From NCBI GenBank assembly GCA_003439945.1, contig QVRM01002368.1, positions 1 to 64,000 of the forward strand: a DNA stretch of 64,000 nt, given 5' to 3'. A program made the translations under genes and the position numbers. Numbering within the stretch: position 1 is the first letter of the stretch; every line of letters starts with the position of its first letter. The notes under the pieces were generated by a model. The model saw only the letters and a list, made by a program, of their open reading frames with translations. It had not been told where the DNA came from and searched no databases. Shown piece after piece: positions 1 through 11,095 of this stretch. Origin of the DNA: Dermanyssus gallinae. Its lineage: Eukaryota > Arthropoda > Arachnida > Mesostigmata > Dermanyssidae.

Positions 1-81
1 GACGGAACGGTAGAGGTTGATACATAGATAAATAGCTGAAGATAGTTGGTAGACGGATCAACCGAACAAAGGACGACCGAG

Positions 82-82
<1 letters not shown>

Positions 83-122
<40 letters not shown>

Positions 123-126
123 AAAC

Positions 127-164
<38 letters not shown>
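83..164. repeat. Two (TA)n arrays
   Basis: Two runs of TA, about 35 bases each, separated by TTCAAAAACGAA. An (AAT)n tract follows at 244-292. Confidence 0.9.
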
Positions 165-166
<2 letters not shown>

Positions 167-721
167 CAGAGCGCGAGAGGACGAGTAGGTGCCAGAGAAA
201 AGTGTCCGAGGTGGCGCAAAGCAGACTGATAATCGGCGAAGAGTAATAATAATGAAAATAATAACAATAATAGGAACAATAATAATAATAATCTCTGAAT
301 GAGGTTGAGGGGGGATACACTGAGGTTCGGGCGATAAACGCGACCGACACGACGACCCCCGCCTGTCTGCCGAAAATGAACGCCACCACGAGAGGTCCTG
401 GCGCACCTCAACACCACCACAATCGCTACCGCTGCCATCGCCGCACGGCGAACAGGGGAAGAAGAGTAAAACGCGATCAGGCAAACACAAGCAAGACAGC
501 CGCCGCCACCGCCGAAGAAGAACAAGAAGGAAGGAACAGAAAAAAGAAATGGAAATCGAAAAGAACACAGGGGAAGAAAAAAACGTCAGCAGAAGCAGAG
601 AATGAAAAGAAAGAAAAGAGCAACAGGGCTGGCTTCAAGGCAACAACAAGTGGACGTGGAGCGGCCGGCAGGCTTCGTCAGCCGCTTTACGTCGTGGGAG
701 CTAGCTTGATCGGCGTCGTCG

Positions 722-856
722 TCGTCGTCATCATCTTCGTAGTTGTTGTTGCTGTTGTTGTTGCTGTTGTTGCTGTTGTTGCTGCTGTTGTTGTTGCTAT
801 TGCTGTTGTTGCTATTGCTGTTGTTGCTATTGCTGTTGTTGTTGTTGCTGCTGTTT
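722..856. repeat. (GTC)n then (TTG/GCT)n triplet array
   Basis: GTCGTC then TTGTTG/GCTGTTG/GCTATT triplets. The open frames on both strands (poly-Val, poly-Asn/Ser) are products of the repeat. Confidence 0.85.
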
Positions 857-1124
857 GAGGGAGGCTCTAGTCGTGATTGTGACGCTGATGACCACGTGAT
901 CGTGCGATGATGCTTCATGCGAAGGTATTTCGATTATGCCGGTGATGCCGATGAAGGCGACATGGCGATGAGCGAGTGGAGCATCAGCATGATGATGGGG
1001 ATGATGATGATAATAATAATATCGGCGGGCCGTAATTGGCACTGTGGCTGGTGGTCAGCCGCAGCCAGCTCAAGCCGCCATCGACGGCAACAAACGAGCG
1101 ATGGGCGAGATGGCGTTTGCCCAG

Positions 1125-1410
1125 GGTCGTCGTCGTCGTTTTTGTTGTTGTTGTTGTTGTTGTTGTTGCTGTTGTTGTTGCTTGTTGTTGCTGTGTTGCT
1201 GTTGTTGCTCATGATGCTGTTGCTGTTTCTGCTGTTGTTGTTGCTGTTGTTGCTCATGATGCTGTTGCTGTTTCTGCTGTTGTTCTTGCTGGTGCTGCTG
1301 CTGCTGCTGTTGTTGCTATTGTTGCTGATGCAGATGCTATTGCTGTTTCGGCTGTTACTGTTTTTGTTGTTGCTGTTGTTTGGCTGTTGTTGTTGTGTTG
1401 TCGTGTTCGT
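1125..1410. repeat. (TTG/CTG)n array with a 45-bp tandem unit
   Basis: A long triplet-biased block. At 1207-1251 and 1252-1296 a 45-bp unit starting GCTCATGATGCTGTTGCTG is repeated head to tail with few changes. A further (TTG)n run is at 1600-1675. Confidence 0.85.
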
Positions 1411-2074
1411 CATCGTCGTGAAGTTCGCACCGTATCGTAGTACAGAAGCGACCACGAGCTTCTTTCGTGGCTTGGCTGCTTTGGGCAAGCAAATTGCTGC
1501 TTTGGTGGCCTCTTCATTTTCCACCTACCTATAAGTGGTCGTCCTGGTCGCGGCTGTATCAGCAGCGCGGTAGCAGTCGGAGTAGTCTTCTTTGGTCTTT
1601 GGTTGTTGTTGTTGCTGTTGTTTTTGTTGTTATTATTGTTGTTGTTGTTGTTGTTATTGTTGCTTGCTGCTATTCGTGCATTTCGATAGAAAGAGAGAGA
1701 GGAAAGCAATAGCAGCAACGTCAGCAGAAGCGGTAGCCAATCCTTTAGTGGTAGCGAAGTTTGGTACCTCACATAGCGAGCTTGTTATTAGTATAATTAT
1801 TATTAAATAATTAGCGTAAGTAGTGGCCCCCTCCCTTCCCCCCTCCTCACACCGTTATCTCCCATGGCTGCGGCGAAGGACGAGTAGGTGGGAACTGCTG
1901 AAGAGATGCTTTTGGGAAAGAGGGATAGGAAGAAGGGAAGAGAAGAAAAGGACAGAAAACGACATTAACGGCAGCAACTAGAACGACAACATCACATTTA
2001 ATGATTCGTTTTCCATCAAGGGAAGCGGAAAAAACTAGGCGGATGGAAGCAGTTAGCAGCCGGCGCCTTCTTGC

Positions 2075-2077
<3 letters not shown>

Positions 2078-2115
<38 letters not shown>
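2078..2115. repeat. (TA)n array
   Basis: About 38 bases of uninterrupted TA. Confidence 0.9.
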
Positions 2116-2118
<3 letters not shown>

Positions 2119-3058
2119 TCCACTAGGATATAGTAACATATTTAAGGTATGGCTGAAGTAGCAGTGATGTTTATGCAAATGTGTTTGCCGTTCGAGTGTT
2201 AAGGAAAGATGCCAATGGCAGCTCTGCTCTGGGTGGCAAGCAAAAATCGTTGTTTATGGTCGGGAAGTATCATCAGACGCCGCTGCTTTTTTCCGAACTT
2301 GACGACGACGACGAGAGCCGAACAGAGAACGGGGAACAGAAAACCGGCAGGCTGTTGCGGGATACATCTATGCGAGATAGATAGAGGTTGAATCGGTTGA
2401 ACCTGGGTTAGAAAGCGGCGAACCCAAGTTAGAAGAAACGTCAAGCATCATCAGGAGCGACAACAACAACAACAACAAAGATGACCGAAAAGCGACAACA
2501 GTGACAAAGATACCGGCGATGGCTCTTAAACTGCCAGGCTGCAAAAGATGATGATGATGTTGTGGTTGTTGTTGTTGTTATTGTTATTATTTTGTTCTGT
2601 TTTTTTTCTTTATGTATCATTGCTATGATTCCCCATCCAGTCATCCCTGCTTTGCTTTACTAAATGCTGCTGTGCTTAAAAGGGTGTGAGGTCTTTCTGC
2701 AGTCGTGCTACTTTATTTCGGCTTTCCTCAGCTGTATGTTCTTCTGTGTCTTCCGACTTCCGTGTCCATCGACCATAAGTCGAGTGTCAGAGAGGTTACG
2801 AAAACACCACACACTTTATAGTATACTGATACTACTTCATCGTCGTCATCATCATCATTACCATCATTAACATTATTGTCAGCATAATAATAGTAATAAT
2901 CATCATCATCATCACGTGCTTTTAGGCAGCACTTTACAGACCGTTGTCGGCACGGAATTTGTTTGTCGTTGTTTACTTCTACGGTCTGCGGTTACGGCCT
3001 AGATCAGTGGAAACACACGCTGTCATCAAATCCCAGAGGCTGGTTAACTGCTCTATGC

Positions 3059-3070
3059 TGTATATATATA

Positions 3071-3131
<61 letters not shown>
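3059..3131. repeat. (TA)n array
   Basis: About 72 bases with one TGCA interruption. Confidence 0.9.
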
Positions 3132-3134
<3 letters not shown>

Positions 3135-3523
3135 TTTCAAAAGAGAAGGATAGATCGAAATAGAGAAGAGATGCGAACTCCGCTCCAGCAGAGACAAGTG
3201 GAGGTCATTTCGAAGTAATCATGCTTGCCTCTTTGATAGCTCATTGTCGCCTTAAGTTTGCGGTCTCGCGCGGATGAATAGACACATACATACGAGCCAG
3301 AACACAGTAAGCAGCTCGAATGCACGTAATAAATAATAACGTGCGGCGAATGATGATGATGAAGATGATGATTACGCCGAAATCGTCGGAGAGCGCCGGC
3401 GACAAGGCTATTTACAACCTCTATCTTGTTCACGTCCAGTCCCCTAACGGAATGTAATTGATATACACGTATGTATATAAGCACACACACACACATACAC
3501 ATATATATATATATATATATATA

Positions 3524-3599
3524 GGGCTACAAAAACGTTTTTTCGGTTTTGGTCCGTAGGGAATCATTAAACAAACCGAAAAAACTTGTTTGTAGACCC
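3524..3599. repeat. 76-nt hairpin with 26-28 bp arms
   Basis: The left arm GGGCTACAAAAACG plus TTTTTTCGGTTT pairs with the right arm AAACCGAAAAAACTTG plus TTTGTAGACCC. About two mismatches and one bulge were seen, around a loop near 3552-3571. (TA)n tracts lie on both sides. It has pre-microRNA-like size, but no conservation evidence. Confidence 0.6.
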
Positions 3600-4420
3600 A
3601 ATATATATATGTATATGTTTTGAGCAATCTCACAAGCCTCTCACACATTTTCCGTGCCAATCTCCTCTGTTTAATTCAGCTGTTATTGTTCAATTAGGCG
3701 TCGGAGCCCCGACAGTGTCCACGATACACGTGCGGCTGCTGCTGCAGTGGCGTCAGCGGGCGGCGCGCGGTAATTTTCGAAAAGCGCCACTTTCGGATGG
3801 ACGGATCTGTCGCATTCATATATATATATATATATATATATATAACGGCATGGACGTTGTAGGGGCGCGTGTATGTATGTGTACGTGGGGTGATGGTGGA
3901 CCTGTTCTCTGTCGCTCGAGGCGTCCCATCAATTTCAAGGCGGCGGCGGCTGAACGACGACGACACCACGCCGCGGTCCAGCCAGTGGACCGGCCGATCG
4001 AGTGCTTTTCTATGCGGACAGAGCAGTTAGACACACACATAGATCGATATATGTAGAGATACGTAGACAGTCGTCAGTCAGGGAGAAGGCAGAGCTCAGA
4101 GAGACACATGGACGGACAAACAGATAGACAAACGCCTGCACAGACAGAAGACGGCGGATACAAAGAGAGAAAGAGAGACCAACCCACCGATATCTGGATA
4201 CATAGCTGGATAGATGATAGACGAACCAGGTCCATCTCAATAATTACTGGTTAGCGGCGGTGGATTGGATTCGTCATTGTTTGGCGTTTCGTGGCGTTTC
4301 GGGGCGACGTTCGCTTACTCGCGTTGCTTGCTGCTCGCTACTTACTAGCGAGTGAGTGAGCTCTCCACGGAGCGAAGTGTCCTCGGCTGCTGAAGCGCGT
4401 TCTTCAGTGGGGAACAACAA

Positions 4421-4790
4421 CACCAACAACAACAACAACAAAACTGACGGCGACAAGAAAAATCAACAGCAGCGACGACGACGACAACAACAACAGCAGC
4501 GACAACAACAACAGTCGCAGCGAGAGCAACAATAACGGCAGTAGCAACAACAACAACAACAACAACGACAACGGGGACGACGATGATGCCGTCTGCAAGG
4601 CGGCTGACTCGTTAATAACCGTGCGTTGCTGTGGCTGTTGTTGTTGTTGTTGTTGTTGTTGCTGATGCTGTGATTGTTTTTAGTGTTACAACTGTTATTG
4701 TTGTTGTTGCTGTAACTGTTGTTGTTAGTGTTGTAGCTGTTGCTGTTGTTGTTGCGGTGATTGCTGTAACTGTTGTCGCCGTCAGCAGCA
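4421..4790. repeat. (CAA/CAG)n and (TTG)n triplet blocks
   Basis: CAA/CAG-biased triplets run at 4421-4565 on the + strand and TTG-biased ones at 4630-4790. The two blocks are roughly complementary in composition. Confidence 0.8.
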
Positions 4791-5618
4791 GAAGCAGCAA
4801 CAACATCACCGATGACCGTAGACAGGAATGCGTTGCTCTCGTAGATCGGTTGTCGGCGGCGGCTGCGGCTGAGGCGGCGACTTTCATTGCTACTACTGCC
4901 TGCCACTTCTGATGGCGAATGCGGCTGCGGCGGCAGCGGCCACTGAGGGGGTTGTAGCTGACTGTTTCTCCAGCTATGCCGGCGACTTCAGCTATGCTGA
5001 TAGTTGGTCTTCTTCATCTTCTGCTTGTTGTTCTTCTGCTGGTGCTGCTGCTGCGGCTTGTTTAGACCGTAGTGGCGTTCCGTTCGTCAGGACCTGCAGC
5101 AGCAGCAGTAGCAGAAGAAGGAGTGCAGGACCTGTCGGGCGGCTGAGAAGGCTGGCCATCGTCTTCACTCCCCCCCCCCCCCTCCCTACCCTTCTTTTTT
5201 TCCTCCTTCGGCTTCATCATCGGCTTCGACTGACGACTTCGTCATTCCACTGATGTCATCGAAGGATGCTGCGGTGGACAACGGCGAACGGCAACAACAA
5301 CAACAACAACAGACGCGCCTAGATATCGACGCGATACACCGACCGAAATGCCGACGAGTCGGTTGCCAGTAATAGTATGCGATTAGTCGTCGTCGTCGTC
5401 GTCGTTGTTGTCCTCATAGTAGTTGCTGTAATAGTAGTAGTCGTAGTAGAAGTCGTTCTACGGGGAGGGAGGTAGTGGTGGGGAGAAGATGCACCCGAGA
5501 GGGGGAGAGGTTTGTTGCTCTGGCTTCAGATTTGAGTGATTGAGTGACCGGACCGGATGAGAGACGGGAGGGATCCGGGGTCTCTGGGGACCAGCAAACC
5601 AGGAACGGTGCCGATCCC

Positions 5619-5657
5619 ATATATATATATATATATATATATAACGTATAATAAATA

Positions 5658-5698
<41 letters not shown>
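5619..5698. repeat. (TA)n arrays
   Basis: Two TA runs split by CGTATAATAAATAATA. Confidence 0.9.
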
Positions 5699-5700
<2 letters not shown>

Positions 5701-8556
5701 ATTTGTAGGCTTTCTACCCGGAAACCGAGCCGCCCGGCGCCAGCCCCAAGCAACGCTGTTGTTGTGGCAGCATATCGGAGTGTAAGCGAGCGCGCGTATA
5801 ATTTAGTAAGGGTAGCAATTTTTTTGACGCATTTTTGGAAGCTACCAACCAACCAAAGCCAGCGGACAGGCAGCAACAGCCTGAGTCCGACGCCGCACGT
5901 CGAACGAGAGCTAGACGTATAGACAGACAAGCAGTAAAATCACTAAACGGTTGGTTCGGAACGGAATCAGCCATCTAATTGTTCGATTTTGGTAGGCCGC
6001 CAAAATAGCAATCGTAAGTTGTTGCAGTTGTTATGGTTGTAGTTGGTTTTGTTGTTGTTGTTACTGTTTTAGCTGTTGTTGTTGCCAATAGATTTGGTGT
6101 TATTATTGTTCTTGTAACCAGGCAGGAGAGTTGCGTGCCTGTATGTTGGATAAACAGCATCGGAGAATCGTTAGCAGAGAATCTAAGAGAAAGCAACCGA
6201 CGCGTTCGTGTAGATTGATTCCTTTCGAACCTGGCTATCGAATACGAACGCCCAACGAATCATTGGAGTTAGCTTTTCCTCTTCTTCCTCTTCCTCTCGA
6301 GACGGGCGGCTGTCCAGTTCGTTGGTTAAGTAGTATGGGGGATTTTTCCTCTGGCGAGATGGGCGAGAACAGGGCTGACATGTTCTATTGTTGTCAGTCA
6401 TTCGGCGACGACACCCGTTGATTAGGCACCCATCAGACCAGCCACCACATACTGCGTTTGGCTGGCACCATCTGTGTACTCGGATGGACGTGAAGGTCAA
6501 CCTCCGGTGACAGTTCTTCATATTACCACCAGTCGTCACGAATTTGTGGCCTCTAATACTTTGGACAAGAGGGTTCTCTCGTGGCCTAGCGGATTCTCTC
6601 GTGTCTCGTCGAATCGAGGCGTTTAGGTTGCTTGTCTCTGTTCTGCTGCCGTTTCATCTAACATTGTATTTTACAACGTACAATGTATTGCGTTTTCAGA
6701 GGCCTTTGCTGCTGTGTAGAACGACGACGGGTGTTAATATCGCGTGTTTCTCTCTGCGTTGCCTTGGTGGTTCACCTTGGTCAACCGTGGCAGGCAGTCA
6801 GGGTTCAACAAACGGGACCGTTGTATGATGATGACGATGACATGGCATGGCATATAATGCGTGGCAACATACGGTGACGGCAGCTTGTTTGATCAAAACC
6901 CTTTGGACAGTTACGAGCGGAAAACTAGTGGAATGTTGTCAAATTCGTGTCACACACTTGTGTGAGCTTCTCCTCCCTCCTTCTTTCATCAAACACACAC
7001 ACAGGCACGCATACCAATGTTTGTGAAGGTGTGCTTACGCGGCGCACGCTGGGCGACCTCTAACACTGCTCTATCGGTCTGTCAGAAACATCACTGAAGA
7101 TGCGCGAATGCTGACGAATCGACGGCCTTGAATGCATATGTATGTATATATATATATATATATTGTTACTTGGTGGAGTGATCAGCGTGCCCGCCGCCGT
7201 TTTTTCTTTACGGGCGGAAGACGACCTTTAGTTAGTAGCTAACTACATCGTCGTCATACTGTGTCTACCGTGTGGTGCCTGTTTGCAAGATGTCTACTAT
7301 TTAGCCACCTCTAATAAGAATGATATCTTGGTATGCGTATGCATGTCATATGTGCCTGGTGTTGCACAAGCCAGATTGATAAAGCTAGATTGACAAGTGT
7401 TATCACTGCATATAGTGTGCATAGTGACGTAATTGACGTGGTGGTGGTGGTGGTGGGAATGGCGGTGGTCATCATCGAGGTGGAGGTGCGGCTGGTGACG
7501 CGGACGGACCGCGGATAGACCAATAGATTTGCCCATCTACCCTTCTTTAACCATCTCAATTCATTTATGTCTATCGATATCGATTGCCATTATGGGGATA
7601 CATCATTTGTCGTTCGGCGTCAGTTGGCCGGCCATGTTTTGGGGGGTTTAGCATCTGTTTTTCCTGCGTGTTGCAATTGTTTATGGCTGCCCTCGCTGAT
7701 ATGGCTGATACAATTGAAGGGGTCGGGAAGAGGACAAGATGCAGGAACATCCGCGGCCATGACACGTCTTTGAGTTCAGCCGCAATACGGCCTCGCAGTT
7801 CGTCATGATCTGTCTTTGTAAGCATCGTCGTTGTGGTCGTCGTCATCATTATTATGGCTGCCTGTCATTGTTGTTCTATTGCTATTGTCATTGTTTTGCT
7901 GTTGTTTTTGTTCGTTGTTTGTTGTTGTTGTTACATCATTGTTACGATGGATCGAGAGCAACAATCAAACAAACAAACAAACAAAAAAAGGCACAACAAC
8001 TGTCACAAGCACGATACAGCTGGCTAACTATTACTAGTCATGCAACAGACGGGCAGACTTACAGACGGTTCGCTAACCAACCGCTTGGCAGGATCATCGC
8101 CTTTCTCCCGCCGCGAAGACCCGGTACCCGGTGGTGACACCGCGGCACCTGAGCGAACGCTGGTGGCGACGCTAATGAGGATGGTAATGCTGATTGATGC
8201 AGATTCGTTCTTGCGATGATCTTTCGACACTGCTCACCACTGCATGTCCGGGTCATTGCTGGTGCTGCTGCCGTCTTCTCTATTTTGGACGACTTTGTTT
8301 CTGCGTGGTCAGCGTCGTGCTGCTTGTGCGGGCGTTGCGCGTTTGTTAGCCGCGTTGTTGTTTTTATTATTATTATTATTATTAGACTTGAGCTGTCTCC
8401 GTGTCTCACCGTCTCACTGACTGTGTCACTCGCTGACCCAAGCAGCCGGCGGCAAACTTCTTGCTTGCTTCTAGCTAGCTTGGGGCCATGTTGCAGCTCT
8501 ACCCAGCGATCAAAGCCTGCCGCCTACCTTGGCCTACAGTGGCCTACGGCGTGTAG

Positions 8557-8570
8557 CACTATTATTATTA

Positions 8571-8614
<44 letters not shown>

Positions 8615-8616
8615 TT
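8557..8616. repeat. (ATT)n array
   Basis: About 60 bases of ATT with a single TTG interruption. Confidence 0.9.
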
Positions 8617-8933
8617 TATTTCTACTTTTGTCACTTCCACTTATTTGTCGACGACCGCTACTATTTTCAGGGAAGTACCTAACGCGAAGTTACGATTGCG
8701 TCGCGGCCAGATTGACAGATCGTCGGAACGCCGTGCTAGGAGGGGTCAGCCATTTAGCAACAGACAAAAAGAGACTGAACCCCTCGAGGCTAGCAGCTCT
8801 AATAACTTCTCTGACTTTCATAACTCGACATTTATCGTGACACGTGTGCACGTTGTGTCCGTGTACGTATGTACATATTGATGGTCGATGTGTCAGCATA
8901 TGATGCGTATGTTGGGTGTCTGGTATTTGTCTT

Positions 8934-8935
<2 letters not shown>

Positions 8936-8998
<63 letters not shown>
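8936..8998. repeat. (TA)n array
   Basis: About 62 bases of uninterrupted TA. Confidence 0.9.
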
Positions 8999-9000
<2 letters not shown>

Positions 9001-9234
9001 CGTATGTGCAAGATTGCAAGCAATATGTGCTTACAATTTGTGCAGTTTAGCCTGCGGTAATGGCGGTTTGCACTAAAATGCGTGTGTGCATTGATTGCTT
9101 GGTGCATCGACCGATCACACTTCTCGCTGAACAGACCGCCTAAAGTTGCACAGGCTTACGTGCGAATAACTCGGAACAGCCGCAGGCTTTAACGCTGTTT
9201 GCGCTTAGCTTAACAGCAACAATAGCAGCTACGG

Positions 9235-9278
<44 letters not shown>

Positions 9279-9519
9279 ATATTGTTTGCTGGCATTCACG
9301 GCACGATTCATATTTGTACTACTAGCAATTCCATTATTATGATTACGATTATTTGTAATATTGCTATTATGACCATTGTCATGATATCGTTCAAATATGT
9401 CGTTTCCTTGGACATTGGACTGGTCGACGACAGTTCAATGGTGGCAGTTTATCACTGAACTGTTCGTTGTACTAGACCGTTTCTGTCACAGCAGTTTCAG
9501 GATGACAAGACGTCACAAC

Positions 9520-9792
9520 AACAACTGCGATAGCAGCAACGACAACAACAATAGAAATAATTACAACAGCACCACGACGAAAGCAATGACGAAAACGGTA
9601 GCAACAACACCGATTGCGACGATATGTGATCATCATATTGCATTGCAACAATAAACAAAAAGCACTCGTGATAACATAAACAAACGAGACAAACAACTCT
9701 CCACTTACTAAGTGGAGTGAAGAACAACAACAGTAAAAACAACAGCAACAACAACAACAACAACAACAATAACAGCAATAGCAACAACACAA
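9520..9792. repeat. (CAA)n/(CAG)n-rich block
   Basis: Interrupted CAA/CAG triplets, plus a short hairpin CTCCACTTACTAAGTGGAG at 9701-9719. Confidence 0.75.
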
Positions 9793-10218
9793 AACTGTTG
9801 TTACGACACAAGATCAACAACGGGCAGAACGGGAGCTGGCGGGGAGTCATGGCGGAAAACAGCGCGCGGTGATTCATACGTCCGTGTCGCACTGCCACCA
9901 TGCCTATGCCATGAACATGCCCCGTTTATAGTGCTGTTGATACGTGCAATCGATCGCTATGGAGGATAGCATAGTTCGTGCTGCAAATGGCTACAGCACG
10001 GGCAAGCCGGTCACTGTCCTCATGGACAACCTTAATCCTTCATGTCTGAAAACCGTTGTTTCTCTCTGCTGCTAGTTCAGTACTACAGATACTTATTTAC
10101 TTAGTTACTTAGAGCAAGATACTCTGACACACACACACACATATGAGGCGGCGTTGAGCAGGAGATTGGCAATTAGGCAGTGTCATTTTGTGACAATTTT
10201 GAGCATGTCAAGCGTTTT

Positions 10219-10219
<1 letters not shown>

Positions 10220-10314
<95 letters not shown>

Positions 10315-10325
10315 TATATATATAT
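10220..10325. repeat. (TA)n array, about 105 bp
   Basis: One of the longest TA tracts in the window, with one AATA interruption near 10307. Confidence 0.9.
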
Positions 10326-10985
10326 TGAATTAACCAATGAATCCACCTATTATTATTACTATTCCGGCGAAATGAGTGTGTGTGTGTTTTTTTGTTACTA
10401 CAATATTAACCACATTATGTGACATTAGAATATTATCAAGTGCACCAATGTGGTAATAGTTTTTGCTATAGATTTGATAGCCGACGATTCAGGGAGTAGA
10501 CATACGGAGCGAGAACAGAGAAATAGTAGTAGGATATTCGAGAAAAATCTGATCGCCGACTTGCCGCCGCTCGAATGGCCTACTAATCAGCAAATGCGTG
10601 GGAAACACAAACTGAAAACTGAGCGCAGGCAACATCGCTCGTACAGCGCGCTAGTTGATCAATCAATACGAGATGTCGAACAGCCAGTTGAGGCGTGGTA
10701 CTTTGCTCGGATCTCTGCTGGCTTTTCTCTCACGAATACTCACTTTGTGTCATAACAGCCTGTAGCCACGAGATCTAACTGTCCGGCTGCGTCCGATATT
10801 TATCTACGGTCTACATAGTTTAGTTTTGATATACATATACAGCTTGGCGGTGACTCCAGTAAAGCGACTCCGTTTGACTAGATTATATATGTATATATAT
10901 AACACAAGTTGTATATATAAACACATATTGCTCTTTTAGTGCACATGTCTAATAAAAGTTGTTTTTAATTGCTATTCGTTCACAG

Positions 10986-11095
10986 GTTAACGAAACCGCA
11001 ATCATTTGCCGATTGTATCGGGGACGAGCTGCCGTTCGGTTGGGATCAGCGTTACGACCCGCGTGTGGGCGTCTACTTTGTTGACCATGAAGCCC
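10986..11095 (+). CDS. kibra: KIBRA exon a: second WW domain
   Basis: The acceptor ends at 10985 (ttcacag) and the donor is GTAAGT at 11096. The exon enters with one base completing a codon, then reads [19 protein letters not shown], very close to the vertebrate KIBRA linker and WW2 start. It ends in Asp-His-Glu-Ala plus one base. The split codon becomes Gln when joined to the next exon, which gives the exact vertebrate spacing from the Asp-His to the Ile-Glu-Asp-Pro-Arg of WW2. Confidence 0.93.

Larger units (their letters stand above)
1..10985. other. Non-coding repeat-rich stretch upstream of the first KIBRA exon seen
   Basis: I found no exon here that I can support. Long open frames in this stretch run through (TTG/CTG), (CAA/CAG) or (TA) repeats and translate to poly-Leu, poly-Val, poly-Asn or Ile-Tyr runs, which is what simple repeats give in any frame. 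The KIBRA gene needs an upstream exon carrying its first WW domain. I searched this stretch for a Trp-Ile-Asp-Pro-Arg or Tyr-Phe-Ile-Asp-His coding motif and did not see one. The stretch is therefore best read as intron plus possible 5' untranslated or upstream sequence. Positions 3880-5250 are richer in G and C and full of CAG/GAC-type triplets, which could be 5' UTR, but no transcript evidence is available. Confidence 0.6.

Noticed and set aside
376..858. 160-codon + strand open frame with a basic N-terminus and a long Val/Ala hydrophobic end
   Set aside because: The hydrophobic part is only the (GTC/TTG/GCT) repeat. The opposite strand is equally open as poly-Asn/Ser. No domain is seen.
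917..1534. 205-codon frame rich in Leu
   Set aside because: It is the translation of a TTG/CTG array; all frames in both directions are open there.
4912..5253. 113-codon Ala/Ser-rich + strand frame
   Set aside because: Driven by GCG/GCT/TCT triplets and ends in a C-run. No homology or splice support.
6183..6539. 118-codon - strand frame with several Cys
   Set aside because: Cysteines do not form a recognisable module, and a Glu run comes from a CTT repeat. Not supported.
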